Assembly: GCF_000002985.6 (NCBI RefSeq)
Contig: NC_003283.11
Coordinates: 4,836,001-4,900,000, forward strand
Length of the DNA: 64,000 nt
Direction: 5' to 3'
DNA from: Caenorhabditis elegans
Taxonomy: Eukaryota > Nematoda > Chromadorea > Rhabditida > Rhabditidae
Made by a program: the position numbers and the translations under genes. Positions 48,794 to 60,055 of the stretch are shown piece by piece. The notes beneath the pieces were generated by a model. It was not told the DNA's origin and ran no database searches. It was given only the letters and a program-made list of their open reading frames with translations. How positions within the stretch are numbered: position 1 is the first letter of the stretch; the number at the start of each line of letters is the position of its first letter.

Positions 48794-49356
48794 ATGAGGT
48801 TAGGAACATTTATTTTTCTAAGTATTCTGTTTTTTAAGTGTCATTCATCTAAAATATTGATCTTCAATCCAATATATGGATTTAGCCATGTCAAATTTAT
48901 TAGCAAAGTGGCGGATATTATCGCGGATCATGGTCACCATGTGGTAAGTTTATATTTTATATTTTCACAGTGTATGTTGAGAAACAAATTATTTCAGACT
49001 TTATTCCAACCATATCATATTGCTCTGAAAAACCTGGATGGGTTGGTTAAAAACAAAAATATAGAAATTTTAAACTACCACCCAACACACTACGAAGAGT
49101 TGTTGAAAGCTGAACCCCAAGCCTTCTCATTCTTTTGGGACTCTCATTTGGTTGGAAATCCAGTTATTGGAGCATTTCTGATGCCGAAATTGATCGGTGG
49201 AGAGTTCAAAATAACAGCAATGGGTATGGATATTTGGGAATTTGTGTGATAAGAACATCAATATTTTCAGAGGTTCTCAGCGATCGCAATATGTTAAAAT
49301 TGCAGTTCGTATTAAAACATGCTCGGCTGATAAAAGTTGGAGGCATTTCCACGTAG
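48794..49356 (+). pseudogene. Truncated UDP-glucuronosyltransferase (N-terminal fragment)
   Basis: Exons 48794-48943, 48998-49223 and 49271-49356. The first two plus about 18 nt of the third match the N-terminal third of the UGT at 51221-53595 at about 90% protein identity (signal peptide, FNPIYGFSHVKFISK with the catalytic-type His, and the PYHIALKNLDGLVKNK block). Homology stops at about 49288, after the codons for EVLSDRN, and the frame reaches a stop at 49356 (about 153 aa). The sugar-nucleotide-binding half and membrane anchor are missing, so it cannot be an active transferase. A fused 226-nt second exon is shared only with the 51221-53595 gene, confirming that pair as the duplicates. 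It could still encode a short secreted protein, but pseudogene is more likely. Confidence 0.8.
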
Positions 49357-49704
49357 CTCCAAATTAAAATTATATTCTTCTGTGAAATTTATAAAATTTC
49401 AGAAAAGCTCGACGGGCGTCGATACCCGTTTAGCAATTTGGCAATTCGGAAATTTTCTAATTTTTTTTGTGTTGGACAAGAAAAATTGTATATTTCTTCA
49501 TCAAAATTTCTCAACTTCGGGAGTTATTTCTGGCTGGTTACAAAAACCGTTGGAACAGTTTTGAACTTTTATGTTCTCTAAATCACATGAACTACAAATT
49601 GGGAAAATCTGTTTTAATATGTATAATCCGCACCGTTCAAACGTACAAAACTAAGTTTGATCCCAATTTCACACTCGTTTTGTGATTTACCTTTCATTTT
49701 GGAA

Positions 49705-50770
49705 ATGCGACACTGCACCCTTGCCCTACTTGTGTATGCAGTGGGTTATGTCCAATCTTTAGTTAACGTTAACGTCCCATCAACACTTTACTACAAGGTA
49801 ATTTTCAAATGAACTGACTAAAATGACCTATTCAAATGAACTGACTAAAATGACCTATTTAAAAAAAATGAATTTTAGGTAAATGATACAGCATTCATCG
49901 GTTTGCCAGTGTCGGCAAACTATAGGAGAACGTATTTTAAAGCGTTTGAGCCTGAAGGTGGTGAACAGATATACAGAGTTTGTAATGGGAAAAACAAGAA
50001 AACTTGCGGTTTTTGGGAAGATGTGAAGGTAAGCCAGTTGAAAAATTGAACAGTTTTGTGGGCAAAGTCTGGGCAAGGTTTTAACGCTGCCTGTCAAGGT
50101 TCCCTAGTTATTACCCAAGCTTTGTCCATTACTGAACCAAATTTCTCGTGAAGTAGCGCCAGTGCTGAAAGTTTTAAAAACTGCTCCTATGGTGCCAAAA
50201 TGACGGAATATCTAAATAAAACTTTTCAAAAATGTTTGGAAACTTTTTTTATTTACTGTCAAAAAGTGACAAATACTCAGTTTTTGCCATTCATAATTTT
50301 GGAAGTCGGCCAAAAAAAATGTTTACCTACATTTTTTATACTTTAATTTTGTTGTAATTATTCATATTAGTACATTGTAGGATTCGAAACATGCAAAATT
50401 GTTTTGGATTTCCTCAAAAGCTCATATTTTTCAAAATTTTGACAATTTGCCAACACTTTGACACAAATTTATGAAAAATCTAGAAATTAAGGTTGGAGTG
50501 TTTTTTTTATGATTTTTGGTATTTTTAGAACAATTGGAATAGTTTTTAATCACTTACCCGATGACCGATCTTTACTAAATAATTTAAAAATATACTTCAC
50601 ACGTTTTGCAGACAAAGAAGAAAGTTGCTTCGGGAGTCACCACATACAATAAGAAGAAGAAAGCTCTGGTTATCAAAAAAATGAAGGCCTCTGATTTTGG
50701 AAACTATATGATTGGAAACAAAAAGAAGTCCAGATACGTAATAGAAAAAATAAGCCCAATTCCAATTTAG
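49705..50770 (+). CDS. Small secreted Ig-like protein
   Basis: Three exons, 49705-49797, 49879-50028 and 50612-50770, encode about 133 aa. The signal peptide is about residues 1-18 (MRHCTLALLVYAVGYVQS). A single immunoglobulin-like domain follows, with YRVCNGKNKKTCGFWED carrying the first Cys pair and ALVIKKMKASDFGNYMI matching the L.I..V...D.G.Y signature of Ig strands E-F. The domain lacks the second canonical Cys before the last strand, since Tyr is followed by Met-Ile rather than Cys. The tail is very Lys-rich. An AATAAAG lies about 5 bp after the stop. It belongs to the many small secreted Ig-fold proteins of nematodes; partner unknown. The 580-bp intron 2 contains a dispersed repeat. 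Confidence 0.7.
50140..50450. repeat. Dispersed repeat, GTAGCGCCAGTGCTGAAA family, copy 3
   Basis: Starts GTAGCGCCAGTGCTGAAAGT and includes TTTATTTACTGTCAAAAAGT, ATTTTTTATACTTTAATTTT and ACATTGTAGGATTCGAAACA. Its block order matches 33280-33540. It lies in intron 2 of the Ig-like gene. Confidence 0.7.
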
Positions 50771-51220
50771 AGAATAAAGACTATTCCGGAATAAAAGTTG
50801 ATTTCATTACTGTTTGAGTACTGTTTCACAAACTAGTTTTTCACAATAAATTCAAAGTTTTCCGTTCGGTTCGGCAATTTGACAATTCTGAAATGTTTTT
50901 TTTAAATTTGTATGTGCTGGGAAAAAAAAACATTTATTATAGTATTTCTTCATTAGAAATAAGTTTTTTTTGGAAATTCCGGCAAATAAACTGATTGCCG
51001 GAGTTTTTCAATTGCCGCCCGCGCTTGGTGGAAATGTTTTACAATTTTTTTTTTCAATTGGAATTGGATTTAAAACCGAACGCCAAAGGTGTAGAACCAA
51101 AGGTGTAGAACTAACATAGTAAGTAGAACTTTTTAAACATTTCTCTGCTAATCAAGAACGTGAAGACAACATATTTTTCATCTTTTTTTAAATCACAATC
51201 AGATAAGGAGATCAAAACAT
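50771..51220. other. Intergenic, convergent 3' ends
   Basis: Between the Ig-like gene (plus) and a UGT (minus). AT-rich with a weak CGGCAA fragment near 50870-51020. No gene seen. Confidence 0.5.
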
Positions 51221-53595
51221 TTAATCAGATTTTGTTTTTTTGGTCAAACATTTTCCAAGTACCTTTTTAAGAAGGCTGATGGCAAGATATGTAATAACAA
51301 TTGAAGAAACTAACAAAAACAGTAGAACATCTAAATAATAATGTGCCACAAAACCTAATTGATTTATAGCAGGAACTTGAGCTCGATGATTTGGGAACTT
51401 GATTGCAAAATCCAAGTGATTCAAAAAATTCATTTTTGGATCAATTGGTTGATTGAATAGCACATGTTGCAGAGCCTCCGCGTTTTCTTGGTACCTGAAT
51501 AATTTTCAAATTAAATTTTAAATTTTAAAATTAAAATTTATTGTCACTCGAATAACTTCAATACTCACTTGGTGCTCGATATCATTTCATGAACAACTGC
51601 TGTCAACTTTTCTCCATTTTTCAAATCAAACTTGTCGTATGCCACAGCTCCTCCATGCCTTGCCAACATAACGGCATTATGATGTTGATCTCCGAAAATT
51701 GGAACAACTATTGCAGGTTTTCCAGTGTAAGCTACTTCCATTGTACTTCCCAGCCCACCATGAGTAATAAAAAGTTTTACCCGTTTGTCAGCAAGCAAAG
51801 AAGGCTGTGGAATCCATTTCTTTAAATGAACATTCTTTGGGAGCCTCTTCTGGAATTCCAGGTCATCTTTCTCATATTTCCAGATAAATGTGACATCTGG
51901 GAGTGATTCGAACACCTTGATAAGTCCTGCTTTAAAACTTTCAGGCATTTCATATGATCTAATCACAGATCCAAACGATATAAGAACTGTAGATTCCCTC
52001 TCCTTCAAGATATTCTCATATTCCTCTGGTAGTTCCCCTACTTGCTTCAATTTTTTCAAATCCATTGTAATCCCGCCAACTTGAACTATCGCTGCAGTTG
52101 AAGGAACCGCATAGTCCAAATATGGATTCGAGTTTGTGATATAAATTGGAGACTGTTTGACTAGATCCTTCCAGAAAGGTACAGGACGTCCAATTGCTTC
52201 CTCGATAAAATAATTTTGATATTTGTTGAGTTGCTCTTGAGAAATTCCCATAAAAAAGAATCGGAACATATCGTTGAGTCGATCGTAAAATCCAGCTTCT
52301 CCCGCCACTGCGGACCCAATTTGGGGTACATGCCCAAGCAATGATGGTTGACCAAACTGATCATTAAAAATGGGATATCTGACAGCTGACATCATAGGAA
52401 TGCATGGGACATCCAGAAGGTGAGCGAGGTCTAAAAAACAGTGTTGGTAAAACTAATTGATACTTCTGGAATTTATGCTTCCAAGCATGAACAAATTTCA
52501 CTTTTACGTATTTTCATATTTTTATGGTCACACTCCAGTTTGCATTATTTTCGTACAAAAAGTCATGGATACACTAACACGGATCGTTGTATAAAAACGT
52601 GGTGTCTGGTTTCTACGTCACAAGATATTTGCAGTTTTACCCCAGAGCAGATTTTGTCATCTCCAAAAACGGTTGTGCAGGCTCACATGGTCAGTGGTCA
52701 CACTCTCGCAAAATAGGTATAGAAGGCAGTTATGTTGTTTGTGTATCTCTACAGGCTCACAGACAATCTCTCTGTGGGAAATCAACTGCCGAGATGTTTT
52801 GACGTAGAAATTGTATGTGCCAACTATGCTGGTGTGCCAAGTATCGACCAGCATAGTTGGCACCTCGTCAATTTGGCCATCTCCAATCTTTATAACGTTG
52901 GTCAAAAGGATTCATGTCACTATTGATTGGACGTGAATTTTGTTGTTGGAAATTAGGAAATAATAAGTTTTATTTTTAAGTTTAATGATCTATTTTTCAT
53001 CTTTTTAGTTTTCAAAACAACTTACAAAATCCAGTCAACTCAAAAGTTTCCGCAATGACTAAATCGAACTTTCGATCTTTGAGTTCGTTAATCAATTTCT
53101 GATCGCTGAGAACCTCTGCAAATATTGATGTTCTTATCACACAAATTCCCAAACATCCATACCCATTGCAGTTTTTTTGAACTCTCCACCGAGCAATTTC
53201 GGCATCAGAAATGCTCCAATAACTGGATTTCCAACCAAATAAGAGTCCCAAAAGAATGAAAAAGTTTGTGGTTCAGCCTTCAGCAACTCTTCGTAGTGAG
53301 TGGGGTGGTAGTTTAAAATTTCTATATTTTTGTTTTTAACCAACCCATCCAGGTTTTTCAGAGCAATATGATATGGTTGGAATAAAGTCTGAAATAATTT
53401 TTTACTCAATATACACTGTGAAAATATAAAATATAAACTTACCACATGATGACCATGATCCGCGATAATATCCGCCATTTTGCTAATAAATTTGACATGG
53501 CTAAATCCAAAAATTGGATTGAAAATCAAAATTTTAGATGAATAACACTCAAAAAACAGGAAAGTTAAAAGAAAAATAAATGTTCCTAACCTCAT
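51221..53595 (-). CDS. UDP-glucuronosyltransferase
   Basis: Five exons, 53443-53595, 53163-53388, 53026-53115, 51569-52430 and 51221-51494, encode about 534 aa. It transfers a sugar from a UDP-sugar to small lipophilic acceptors in the ER lumen. Signal peptide 1-20; FNPIFGFSHVKF with the catalytic-type His; the UDP-sugar-binding signature begins WIPQPSLLADKRVKLF and continues THGGLGSTMEVAYTGKP. One C-terminal transmembrane helix is followed by a short Lys-rich tail KKTKSD, a KxKxx ER-retrieval-type signal. In this gene the 69-nt and 157-nt exons of its neighbours are fused (226 nt). The 595-bp intron 52431-53025 holds a GC-richer insert with a perfect hairpin. The inverted truncated copy is at 48794-49356. 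One of the ugt-9 to ugt-12 group, if the placement on T19H12 is right. Confidence 0.88.
52560..52930. repeat. Unexplained GC-richer insert with perfect hairpin in UGT intron
   Basis: This stretch is visibly less AT-rich than surrounding introns and is absent from the same intron of the other UGT genes. It contains GTGCCAACTATGCTGG at 52817-52832 and its exact inverted complement at 52848-52863, separated by 15 nt. There are open frames on both strands (52587-52802 plus, 52657-52905 minus) that I could not match to any family. Possibly a decayed transposon fragment or an ncRNA hairpin. Confidence 0.45.
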
Positions 53596-53637
53596 TTCTA
53601 CAGGCTAATAAACGACAGACTGTATGTTTCTCTGTTT

Positions 53638-53646
53638 CTTTATATA
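53638..53646 (-). promoter_or_regulatory. TATA box of the UGT at 51221-53595
   Basis: TATATAAAG on the minus strand about 43 bp upstream of the ATG at 53595. Homology to the upstream region of the truncated copy extends to about 53735. Confidence 0.6.
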
Positions 53647-53735
53647 CTCTTCACTGTATCATAGTTCGGTGAGATGATTACATTTGTGGTTTGGTTTGAT
53701 GATAGGGCAACTTTGTGACTTTGTGTCTTTATAAA

Positions 53736-54448
53736 ATGACAAAGATCAAAGTTTCAATGAAGGAGGTTACGTTTTCGAATCGTGTTTTGGAGCGGGAGGC
53801 AAATTTTGATTTGAATTTAATGATGAAAAACTTCTTAAGTATCATCGATTCAGTAACTTATTATATTTCAGTAGAACCGAGTATTATTGAAAATAATTCG
53901 AAAAAATTTTTGGTTTTTTCAATAAGTTTTGGTAAATTAAAAGTTAAAATTAAAATCTAAAATTAAAAATCTAAAATTTTCAATTTTCGAGTTTTCAATT
54001 TTCCCTGAAAACGTCGAAACATCGAAAAGTGACACCAAAAAATGGTTTCAATTTTAATAGGAAATATTTCCGGAAATGTCCGGAAATTGAAATTAAATTT
54101 TTCCAGGCCTGATTTGTTTTCACCTACCGTACCCAGTCAGTGAACGCGCTCCACTGCGAAGGCTCGCAAAACGCGCGAAAAAGTGAATTTTAAGAATTCG
54201 CGCGTTTTCGCCAGCTGTTCTCCCAAAATTTACCTTTTTCGTCATTCGTTGCTGCTTTTCTCGTCGTGGTTGGTGACCCGTTTGTGCTCTTTTTATTTTA
54301 TTGTTGTATTTTGTTTCAATTTTCGTCCGCTCTTCGATTTTTTCTTGAATTTTCTTATATATTCGCCTCGAGAATTTCGTGTTTTTGCCTCCCTGCTCAA
54401 ATTTTTCTTATTCATTCTCTATTTTCAGACCAGCTCACGAAACTAACA
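53736..54448. other. Upstream region of ANP32 gene
   Basis: AT-rich from 53736 to 54110, then a GC-richer block 54120-54270 (GAACGCGCTCCACTGCGAAG, AAACGCGCGAAAAAGTG, TTCGCGCGTTTTCGCC) typical of a housekeeping promoter, followed by a T-rich leader to the acceptor at about 54428. The long ORF 54266-54637 reads over the leader and first exon and is not the gene. Confidence 0.5.
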
Positions 54449-55238
54449 ATGCCGTCGATGGAGGAAGTCTACGCCAGCGAGCTCAGAGGACGTGAGCCGG
54501 AAACCGTCGACACACTTTTCCTCGACAACACCCAAGGAGGAGTGATCGGAGGAATCAACGAAAAACTCACCAAACTGGAGGTAATCATTATAGTTTTCTT
54601 CATTCTAAATTTAATTTTATTTATTTTCAGTTGCTGAGCATGGTCAAGTGCGGGTTGACCACTCTCAAAGGGATGCCGGTTCTCCCAGCGCTCAACTACT
54701 TGGATCTCAGCGACAACGAGCTTGGAGACGATGCTTCGTTTGACGTCCTCATCAAATGTGCTCCGGAGATCAAGAAAATCACGCTTTCCGGAAACCGCCT
54801 CACTCTGGACAACGTTCGGACGCTGAAGATGCTCCCCAATCTCATGGAGCTCGACCTGTCGAACAATTCAAGCCTCGGACTTCTCGACGACTATCGTGTC
54901 AAGATGTTCGAGATGATCCCGTCGCTGAAGATTCTCGATGGATGCGACGTCGATGGAGAGGAGGTTGAGGAGGAGTTCGCCGCCGGCGAGGGAGCCGAGG
55001 ACAGCGACGAGGGAGACAGCGATGAAGATGGCCCAGGGCTCAGCTACCTCAACAAGAGCCAGTTCTCAGATGACGAGACCGACGACTACGTCGTTCCAGA
55101 AGCGGTTAGTTGCTCTTCTTTTTTTTGAATTCTCATTTTAAATATTAATTTTTTCAGGGAGATGCTGAGACTCGTGGAGCCAAGAGAGCCGCTTCTGCTG
55201 ACTGCGACGAGCCGGAGGCCAAGAAGTCGGCCGAGTAA
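54449..55238 (+). CDS. ANP32-family acidic leucine-rich nuclear protein
   Basis: Three exons, 54449-54580, 54631-55104 and 55158-55238, encode about 228 aa. Leucine-rich repeats occupy about residues 40-140 (LPALNYLDLSDNELGD, IKKITLSGNRLTL, LPNLMELDLSNNSSLG), then an LRRCT-like cap (YRVKMFEMIPSLKILDGCD). The C-terminal third is a Glu/Asp-rich acidic tail ending in a basic cluster (AKRAASADCDEPEAKKSAE) that could act as a nuclear localisation signal. Family members bind PP2A and histones and act in the nucleus. Codon use is strongly biased to C-ending codons, unlike its neighbours, which suggests high expression. A TTTTCAG acceptor 20 bp upstream of the ATG suggests trans-splicing. Probably T19H12.2. 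It is an unrelated housekeeping gene inside the UGT cluster. Confidence 0.9.
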
Positions 55239-56627
55239 CAAGGGATGCTCCACTGCTCCACGCCACCACCATCGTCAATTTCTCCCGTCTATTTTTCAAT
55301 TCAACTTTCTTATATTTTCAATACTCAATCATTCCCTTCCACGTGTGTGCCCAATATTTAAATTTCACCCAAGCGATCTCGGCGAAAAACGCCTCCTGTA
55401 AAATAAAATTTCTTTCGCTTTCAACTTTCTTTCAAACTTTCCAAGTTTTCTAGCGAACCAGCTTTCATCTTTAACACAATTAAGGCGGTTACAGTGTTGG
55501 CAAATCATAGGCTTCTGCTTGACTTCTTGCACGACTTCTGCTCAGCTAATCGTGTATGAGAAGGATATTGACTGTGATGTAAATAGCAGAGGACAAGAAA
55601 CTAGAATTCGTTGAGCAATTGTTCTTATTATTGAAAACCGGAAATAATTTGAATTCGGAGCAAAATAGTTGCGTGATTTTTTTATTTCTCAATTAAAATT
55701 TTATTTAATAACCAGGCATGCCTGTTTTCGAAATCAATATATATTTGCGCCAGTAGTACGGCATCCGGTCTTGGCACGACAATTTTTTCTACTGCAAAAA
55801 GGCATGCGCCTTTAAAGAGTACTGTAATAAAAAAACTTTTGTTGCCAAGGAATTTTAGTAGTTTTTTTGTCGATTTGTTTTGAATTTTTTTTGTGTTTTT
55901 TGAACAAGAAAACCTGTCAATTCACATCCCTATCAAAAATTATTTCGTCATGTGAATTTCTTGTGACCCCAACAGTCTGTTCTAGAATCACTAGAAATTT
56001 ACTAATCCAATTAGAAAATTTGTCAAAAACAGTAATGCCCAGTTTTCTTGACTTTTTGAAACTGGAATCGGAAGTGTTTAACGTTTTTGGAACAAATTAA
56101 CTGTTTTTAATGTACCAATTGGGATCTCTGCATCAGGGGTGCTCAGCAAACGATTTTTCCGGCAAATCGGCAAACTGGCAAATTGGCAATTTGTCAAGTT
56201 TCCCGGTAAAACGGCAAAACGGCAATAAAAAATTGTGGGTTTACACATTTTATTTTGGAAGTTTCTGAATTTCAATTTTAACCGGCAAAAATCCTATGAA
56301 TGTTCCTTCATTTTTTTTGAAAAGTAAGCAAATTCTATGAAAATATCTAGAAAAAACTGGGAAAAAATTTCAAAAAGACACAGTTTTAAGTTCATCTGTC
56401 TTATGAAAAATCCCTCTAAACACTTCCGGCAAATTGATATCCGGCAATTTGCCGAAATCGATTATTTCCGGCAATTTGGCAAACCGGTAAATTGCCGAAC
56501 GGCAACTGCTTGCTCTGCATAATGCCAAAAAAAAAAGTTCTCTAAAAAAATCTATAAATTCAAATTTCAAAACCATAACAAATTCGAATGAATAAAAGCA
56601 ATTTATTAACGAGATCTTATAGGGAGA
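55239..56627. other. Intergenic, ANP32 gene to UGT
   Basis: Contains an AATAAAATTT at about 55401 for the ANP32 gene, a copy of the GGTCTTGGCACG / GCGCCTTTAAAG repeat at 55740-55860, and the third CGGCAAAT repeat at 56150-56520. No supported gene. Confidence 0.55.
56150..56520. repeat. CCGGCAAAT palindromic dispersed repeat, copy 3
   Basis: Arms with CCGGCAAATCGGCAAACTGG and CGGCAATTTGGCAAACCGG flank a core containing AAAAGTAAGCAAATTCTATG, identical to the core of copy 1 at 2990-3010. Confidence 0.75.
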
Positions 56628-58948
56628 CTAATCACTTTTCACCTTCTTACTCAAAATTCTAGATAAAATTCGGCAAACTATTTGGAAACTGATGTAAGCT
56701 GTAATAATTGATACAAAAATTAGGAATACAATGACATCTAGGTAATAATGAGCAATTGGTCCAACTTGATTAATTTCAGGAATTTGAGATCGCAGATTTG
56801 GGAATCTGAAATTTTTTTAAAAATTATTTTCTTGCTTCAAACTAAACATCTTTCTGTAGCTTACTTTATCGCAAACTCCAAATGCTTCATCAAATTCATT
56901 ACTGGATCAATTGGTTGATTGGTGAGCACATCTAGCAATTCCTTGGCCTTTTGCTCATACTTCGGATTTGTCACCAAATCTCGAACAGTTTCAGTCAGCT
57001 TTTTCCCATCTACCAAATCAAATTTATCATATGCAATAGCTCCTCCGTGCCTGGCAAGCATATCCGCATTCATGGGCTGATCTCCGAAAATCGGGACCAT
57101 CAGAGCAGGTTTTCCAGTGTAAGCAACTTCCATTGTACTTCCCAGTCCTCCATGCGTTACAAATAGCTTGACACGTTTGTCAGCAAGCAAAGAAGGCTGG
57201 GGGACCCATTTCTTCAAGTGAACATTCTTTGGGAGTTTCTTCTGGAATTCCAAGTCATCTATCTCATATTTCCAGATAAATATGACATCTGGAAGTGACT
57301 CGAACACCTTGATAAGTCCTGCTTTAAAGTTTTCAGGCATTTCGTAGGATCTAATAACAGATCCAAAAGAAATCAATACAGTTGTCTCTTTTTCTTTTAG
57401 GATTATTTCGTATTCTTCTGGTAACGCATCGACATGATTCATTTTCTCCAAATTAATCGTGATCCCACCAATATGAACAATAGTTGCAGTTGTTGGAACC
57501 GCAAAGTCCAAGTATGGATTTGAATTTGTCATATAAACCGGCGCTTCCTTTACAAGATCCTTCCAATATGGTACTACATGCCCAGCAGCTTTTTCGATGA
57601 CATCATTCTGATATTGAGCCATTCCTCGGAATGCCATCTTAGAAAAGAAGTCACGGTACACATCATTGAGTCGGTCTAGAAATCCAGCGTCTGGTGCCAA
57701 CTTGGAGCCTTGTTGTGTTAGGTAACCAAAAGCTGATGATTGTCCAAATGCTTCATTGAAAATGTCAAGGCGGACAGCGGAGAGTATCGGAATGCAAGGG
57801 ACTCCCAGGAAGTGTGACATGTCTGAAATTGAAAAGATGGATTATCGAATAAATAATTTCAAAATAGCTTAAATTTACTAAATCTCTTTATTATACTCTA
57901 GAAATGCAATTTTCAGTCAACGTTCGGTTTAAAAAAAAGAGGGGTAAATAGAGAAAAAATAAGTTTCAGAAAATTGAAGAATTCAGAAAAAATAAAGTCT
58001 TAAGACTAGTTTTCGATTTTTTTTTTATATTCAAAAAAATTGTTTGAAACTTTATATAAACTTAGTTCATAATATTTTATAGCTTTCTAAAATTAGTTTT
58101 AAATATTTGCTCAGTGGTGATTCTTGATTTTCAAATTTTTTATACGTTCCAAAAGTTAGTTTGTTCAAAGTTAATAGTTGAAAATCAAAAATTGTATGAG
58201 AAACTTTTGAGGAAAACAGGTAAATTCAATTTTTTTTGTAAACTAATGGACTTTGTGAGTTTGTTTTGAAGTTAGAATGCTTTATAATTTAGATTTTTTT
58301 AATAAATTTGCTTCAATTAATCCAAAATCTATCACTTACACATTCCAGTAAGCTCGAAAGTTTCCGAAATGGCAACATCGAACTTTTTATCCTTGAGCTT
58401 TTTGAGAATCTCTTTATCTTTTATGAGCTCTGAAAATTGAAAATTCATTTTTTAAATTCAAATTAAATTTAAAAAAATCTTACGTATTGTAGTTTTCTTG
58501 AACTCTCCACCAAGAATTCTAGGAAGCATAAATGCCATTAAAACTGGATTATTCATCAGTTGAGAGTCCCAGAAATCGGGAAATGTTTGAGTTTCGAGTT
58601 TTAACAGATCATCGTAGTGATCTGGATAGTAGTTGATGATCTAAAAAAATTAACATTTATATATACGGTAGATTGAGCTGAACCTCAATATTTTTATTCT
58701 TCACAATCCCATCCAAGTTTTTCAGCGCAAGATGAAAAGGTTGAAATAAAGTCTGCAAACAATTGAAAAAACGATTTTTTTAAATAAAAAAAACTCACAA
58801 CTTCCTGCCCATGGTCTGCAATAATATCTGCTAATTTACTGACAAATTTGACATGACTAAATCCAAAAATTGGGTTAAAAATTAGAATTTTCGCTGCATA
58901 GTTGACTTTAAGTAGAAAACACAGACAAGAAAATGTCAGTAACCTCAT
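56628..58948 (-). CDS. UDP-glucuronosyltransferase
   Basis: Six exons, 58799-58948, 58684-58752, 58484-58640, 58340-58429, 56865-57822 and 56628-56805, encode about 533 aa. Signal peptide MRLLTFSCLCFLLKVNYA; FNPIFGFSHVKFVSK with the catalytic-type His; donor-site signature THGGLGSTMEVAYTGKP and IFGDQPMNADMLARHGG; a C-terminal helix and tail SKKVKSD. Exon lengths (150, 69, 157, 90, 958, 178) are identical to the plus-strand UGT at 60056, so the two are a divergent pair from an inverted duplication. The start at 58948 was chosen because it opens on a signal peptide, although the frame is open upstream to 59062. By recalled clone order this may be T19H12.1 (ugt-9); left unassigned. Confidence 0.88.
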
Positions 58949-60055
58949 GGCAGTAAATAAAGTGAACACAACCTTGTCTACTCTTTTATTTGCTACTTCT
59001 AGAGGGTGACCTGTGTTTTCTCTTCTCCTCCATCCCGACAGTGAACTCTTGCGATTGCGCAAAGATCACACAAATTGTCATGTTTGGCAAGTCTGGAAAG
59101 TTTTGATCGCAAAAAAACAATTCTTGAAATTGTCATCATTTGTTTTTCAAATTTGGCAACCGTTGGCAACCGACAGAATTGCCAAAAAAACTGAAAGCTA
59201 GAAAAATGTGAATGAATAAAAATTGAACTATAGATTATTCACTTTGCTATGTTTTTCAAAATCAATTTGAATTATTTTTGAATGAATAAAAAATGTAGAA
59301 ACACAACAAAATTGTGAAAACTCATACCAAAACTTGGAATAAAAATTCGTCTATTTTTTAACACGTCCTAATAATTTATTTGACTGTTCAAACACCAAAA
59401 ATGTATTTTCATGCAATTTCTATAATTGTTCGAAAAATCAAAACTAAATTTGTTAAAATTTTGGAACAAAAAAAAATTAAAAAGAGCTGACACACCTTTT
59501 TATACTATTCCGTTTTTTTGGCATTTTTGTAAGTTTTTTCTCGGTTTTATTTTTTTTATTTGTTAAAAACATACAATTACAAAATTAAATCAAAAATGTA
59601 TGTCAAATTTGCCGAGAAAACTTTCAGAATTTTTTTTCAGTTGAATTCAGTTGTTACGATCCATTTTTCTACCATATAAAATCGAAGTACCAGAAATTTA
59701 TGCTAGCTACTTTACATTCAAAGTTGAAACTTCAAAACAAAAATGCATACGCTTTTCTTCAAAAAAAAGATTTGTTCAAAATTTAGAATTTTCAAGAAAG
59801 AGAAACTTGAAGTTGTGAACATATTATGCGACACAGAAAAATAACAAACCACAAATGAACAAAATCACAGACCTGTCAGAATAAGTTAGTCAAACTTTTT
59901 GATAACTCCCTCTAGAGATCATAATTTATGATGAACATGTGAAGATGAACTTCTTTCTCTGAGTACAACCTACAAAGCGACTACGATAACTACAAGCACA
60001 TCAATTCCATCAGTGGCTGTATAAAAGAAACGTTATCTGTCCTAGTCATGTAATC
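58949..60055. other. Divergent UGT intergenic region
   Basis: Holds the promoters of two UGT genes pointing away from each other. A-T-rich with no gene seen. TATAAAAG at 60020-60027 serves the plus-strand gene. Confidence 0.55.
60020..60027 (+). promoter_or_regulatory. TATA box of UGT at 60056
   Basis: TATAAAAG only 29 bp upstream of the ATG at 60056, which predicts a very short or absent 5' leader, or a slightly later start. Confidence 0.55.

Noticed and set aside
54266-54637. 123-codon ORF overlapping the ANP32 start
   Set aside because: It runs through the T-rich leader and the first intron; the LRR frame starts at 54449 and splices at 54580/54631.
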